Shown here: piece after piece, positions 62,135 to 64,000 of the stretch | How positions within the stretch are numbered: the first letter of the stretch is position 1 | Layout: each line of letters begins with the position of its first letter | Assembly: GCF_001673405.1 (NCBI RefSeq) | Contig: NZ_LZLV01000112.1 | Location: forward strand, 362,005-426,004 | Source of the DNA: Mycobacterium sp. 1245111.1 | GTDB lineage: Bacteria > Actinomycetota > Actinomycetes > Mycobacteriales > Mycobacteriaceae | Direction: 5' to 3' | Length of the DNA stretch: 64,000 nt | Translations under genes and position numbers: made by a program | Notes under the pieces: generated by a model | What the model was told of the DNA's origin: nothing | What the model saw: the letters and a program-made list of their open reading frames with translations, nothing else | Database searches by the model: none

Positions 62135-63015
62135 TCATTTCAGGTTCTTGTCGAGAAACTCGAGTTGATCGGTTGTGACGCGCTCGAATGCGTCGCCGAT
62201 ATATATCTCGAAATGTCCTTCCGGATAAAGCTTTATCTCGCCCTTCGGTGCGGTGGCGGCGTAGCGGCGGGTCGGCCCTGACGGCGCGACGGTGTCGTTT
62301 TCGCAGATGCAGAACAGGATTGGGCAGGCCACCTTGGCCGCGAGCCGACCGGGCCGGTAGGGCAGCAGCTTCACGCCGATGCGCGCGGTGACCTCGTTGC
62401 GGATCTCGGCGCCGTCGGGCACCAGACCCAGAAAGCCGGGATAGGCGTCGGGCGACGTCATCAGCGCGACCTCGCCCGGATGTCCGGCCGCCTTGACCAT
62501 CACCGGGTTGCCGCCGAAGCGGGAGGCGACGAGGTCGCGGATCGCCAACGCGGTGATGCGCGCGCTGACCAACGGGTTGACCACACCGAAAGAGGCGACG
62601 CTATCGGTGAACGGGCATTGCGAAACCACCGCCGCGATGCCCGGCACCCGGGCCGCCGTGGCGATCACGTGACCGCCGCTGAAAGACGTGCCCCACAAGC
62701 CAATTCGGCCCGGATCGATGCCCGGCAGGGTGCGGGCGAACGCGGTGGCAACTGTCCAGTCCTGCAACTGCATTCGGATGTCCAGCAGTTGACGCGGCGC
62801 GCCTTCGCTGTCGCCGAAGTTCCGGTAGTCGAACACCAGGCAGGCGTAGCCGGCCGCGGCGAAGCGTTCGGCGTAGGCGTCCAGCCGCATCGTGCGCACC
62901 GCGCCCAGCCCGTGCGCCATCACCAGCAGCGGTGTGTCCCGGCGCCGTCTGGTCGGTACAGCCATGCGCTGATCCGGTCGCTGCCCGAGTTGAACCAAAC
63001 ATCCTCACGTCGCAT
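62135..63015 (-). pseudogene. Alpha/beta hydrolase with a one-base frameshift
   Basis: A serine alpha/beta-hydrolase split by a single-base deletion. Translation from the ATG at 63015 reads MRREDVWFNSGSDRISAWLY, then RPDGAG, and hits a stop soon after. Beyond about 62940 a different frame reads DTPLLVMAHGLGAVRTMRLD through the Ser nucleophile motif WGTSFSGGHVIA to the end. One extra G in the GGG at 62938-62940 would restore a continuous frame. The remaining part alone would start at a spurious ATG. The break may be real decay or a sequencing/assembly error; the neighbouring gene is also damaged. Confidence 0.75.
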
Positions 63016-63333
63016 GACAGCCATCCTGCATCAGTGTGGTAGACCGACGCCATGGCCCGAGATGTCCTGCAGCAGGTGTCGTCGCTGGTGGGGGCGAAGT
63101 ATGTCAGCACCGATCCCGACGTCGTGGCAGGCCGCAGCGTCGACCACACCGGCCGTTATCGCGGCAACGCCAGTGCGCTGGTACGCCCGGGTTCGGCCGA
63201 CGAAGTCGCCGAGATACTGCGGCTGTGCCGCGACGCCGGGACGCACGTGACCATCCAGGGCGGACGAACCTCGTTGGTGGCCGGCACCGTTCCCGAACAC
63301 GACGACCTCTTGCTGTCCACCGAAAGGCTCTGC

Positions 63334-63399
63334 GGCATAAGCGATGTCGACACCACCGAACGGCGTATCGAGGCCGGAGCCGGGGCGACATTGAGCGCG
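63334..63399 (+). repeat. 66-bp inverted repeat, left arm
   Basis: This arm (starting GGCATAAGCGATGTCGACAC) is a perfect reverse complement of 63924-63989. It encodes GISDVDTTERRIEAGAGATL plus SA of the FAD-linked oxidase, so it looks like the original copy. Confidence 0.9.
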
Positions 63400-63923
63400 T
63401 CGGCAAGCCGCTCGGTCTGGTCGTGATCGGATGCCAGCTCCACCAACAACAGCCACCGGCTGTCCACCGGCGGCGGCGCACCAAGATGCTCGTCGGCCAG
63501 CGCGCTGGCTCGCCCGTCGACCAGCTCGATCGCGGCGATACCGTCCAGGTCACGGAACAACCGCCCCGCGTCGACGAGCGCGTCCAGGTCGTCGAAGCCG
63601 CAGACCGCGGTCACGCGATGCGCCGGATCGGGGTGCAGCCGCAGGTCCAGTGCGGTGATCACGCCGAGCGTGCCTTCGGCGCCGACGAACAGCGCCGGCA
63701 GGTCGTAGCCGGTGTTGTCGGCCCGCACCCGGGAGTGCCGTCGCACCACCGAGCCGTCGGGCAGCGCGACGTCCATGCCGATGACCTGGCTGCCCATGTT
63801 CCCGTAGCGCACGGTGCGCAACCCGCCGGCGTTGGTCGAGGCCATGCCGCCAACCGTCGCGGTGTCACGCGCGGACAGATCGACACCGAACACCAGGCCG
63901 GCCGCGCCGGCCGCGCGCTGCAC

Positions 63924-63989
63924 CGCGCTCAATGTCGCCCCGGCTCCGGCCTCGATACGCCGTTCGGTGGTGTCGACATCGCTTATGCC
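63924..63989 (-). repeat. 66-bp inverted repeat, right arm
   Basis: This is the reverse complement of 63334-63399. It flanks the 524-base inverted middle part of the FAD-linked oxidase. On the minus strand it leads without interruption into that middle part, so it is the copy carried by the inversion. Confidence 0.9.
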
Positions 63990-64000
63990 CCACCGCCTTG

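Larger units (their letters stand above)
63052..64000 (+). pseudogene. FAD-linked oxidase (Rv0161-like) interrupted by an inversion
   Basis: Bases 63052-63399 encode the N-terminal 116 residues of a GlcD/FAD-binding oxidase (MARDVLQQVSSLVGAKYVS; GGRTSLVAGTVPEHDDL). The frame then ends at a stop at 63426. The continuation of the protein (VFGVDLSARDTATVGGMAST, GAEGTLGVITALDL) is found on the opposite strand, from about 63923 down to 63400. The C-terminus would lie past the window. Re-inverting 63400-63989 would give a continuous reading frame ending ...ERLADHRL. The likely original length is that of Rv0161 (about 449 residues). Confidence 0.8.

Noticed and set aside
63156..63932. The minus-strand frame as an independent gene
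   Set aside because: Its sequence is the inverted middle of the Rv0161-like gene followed by the reverse complement of its N-terminus, so it is not a separate protein.
63334..63989. Treating the 66-bp repeats as ends of an insertion sequence
   Set aside because: The bases between them are the oxidase gene itself; no transposase is present and no target duplication beyond the arm is seen.

Overview
The window is high-GC actinobacterial chromosome and almost certainly comes from a Mycobacterium. It carries mycobacterial signature genes: the antigen 85 mycolyltransferase fbpC, L,D-transpeptidase ldtA, a complete yrbE/mce operon, a PE-PPE esterase, the treS-mak pair, cyp138, ephF and ptbB. Gene order follows M. 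tuberculosis Rv0111 to Rv0161 (order recalled from general knowledge, not searched), but with many insertions and a few absences. It has no fgd2 next to fadE1 and no chloride channel beside the Rv0144-like regulator. It does have a dps gene, which M. tuberculosis lacks. This suggests a non-tuberculous species.

Layout. 0.2-9 kb: an acyltransferase with SGNH domain, an O-methyltransferase, a quinone-oxidoreductase-like enzyme, ldtA, fusA2, an F420/FMN-type PPOX protein, an SDR and a SnoaL-like protein. 9-15 kb: pepA, treS-mak (trehalose to maltose-1-phosphate, feeding alpha-glucan synthesis), a DUF1275 membrane protein and fbpC. 15-21.5 kb is an accessory stretch: a MerR regulator fused to a PduO-type cobalamin adenosyltransferase, a MarR regulator, a metallophosphoesterase, htdZ, an alpha/beta hydrolase, then a cluster of small proteins and a phosphoribosyltransferase with DosR-like boxes. 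21.5-33.7 kb: fadE1, a GNAT enzyme, small secreted and acidic proteins, a DUF427 protein, a TetR/reductase/desaturase module, ephF, a TetR regulator, cyp138, a thioesterase-like protein, msrA and Rv0138/Rv0139-like genes. 33.8-43.5 kb: an eight-gene mce operon inserted between the Rv0139-like and Rv0140-like genes. 43.5-53 kb: a DUF427 protein, a SnoaL-like protein, an AlkA-like glycosylase, dps with a SigF-type promoter, a pirin, a TetR regulator, two tandem SAM methyltransferases, an aldehyde dehydrogenase, an SDR and a quinone oxidoreductase. 53-62 kb: a secreted PE-PPE esterase lacking the PE domain, ptbB, fadE2, the pntAa-pntAb-pntB transhydrogenase, a 43-residue protein, a TetR regulator and an SDR.

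The right end is damaged. An alpha/beta hydrolase has a one-base frameshift, and an Rv0161-like FAD-linked oxidase is interrupted by a 590-bp inversion bounded by a perfect 66-bp inverted repeat.

The strongest unusual signals are the MerR-adenosyltransferase fusion with a textbook 19-bp-spacer MerR promoter that starts at its own start codon, the inverted-repeat inversion at the right edge, the DosR-box cluster at 19.1-21.5 kb with a truncated DUF1918 gene, and the PE-PPE domain carried behind an ordinary signal peptide. No tRNA, rRNA, CRISPR array, integrase or transposase was recognised.
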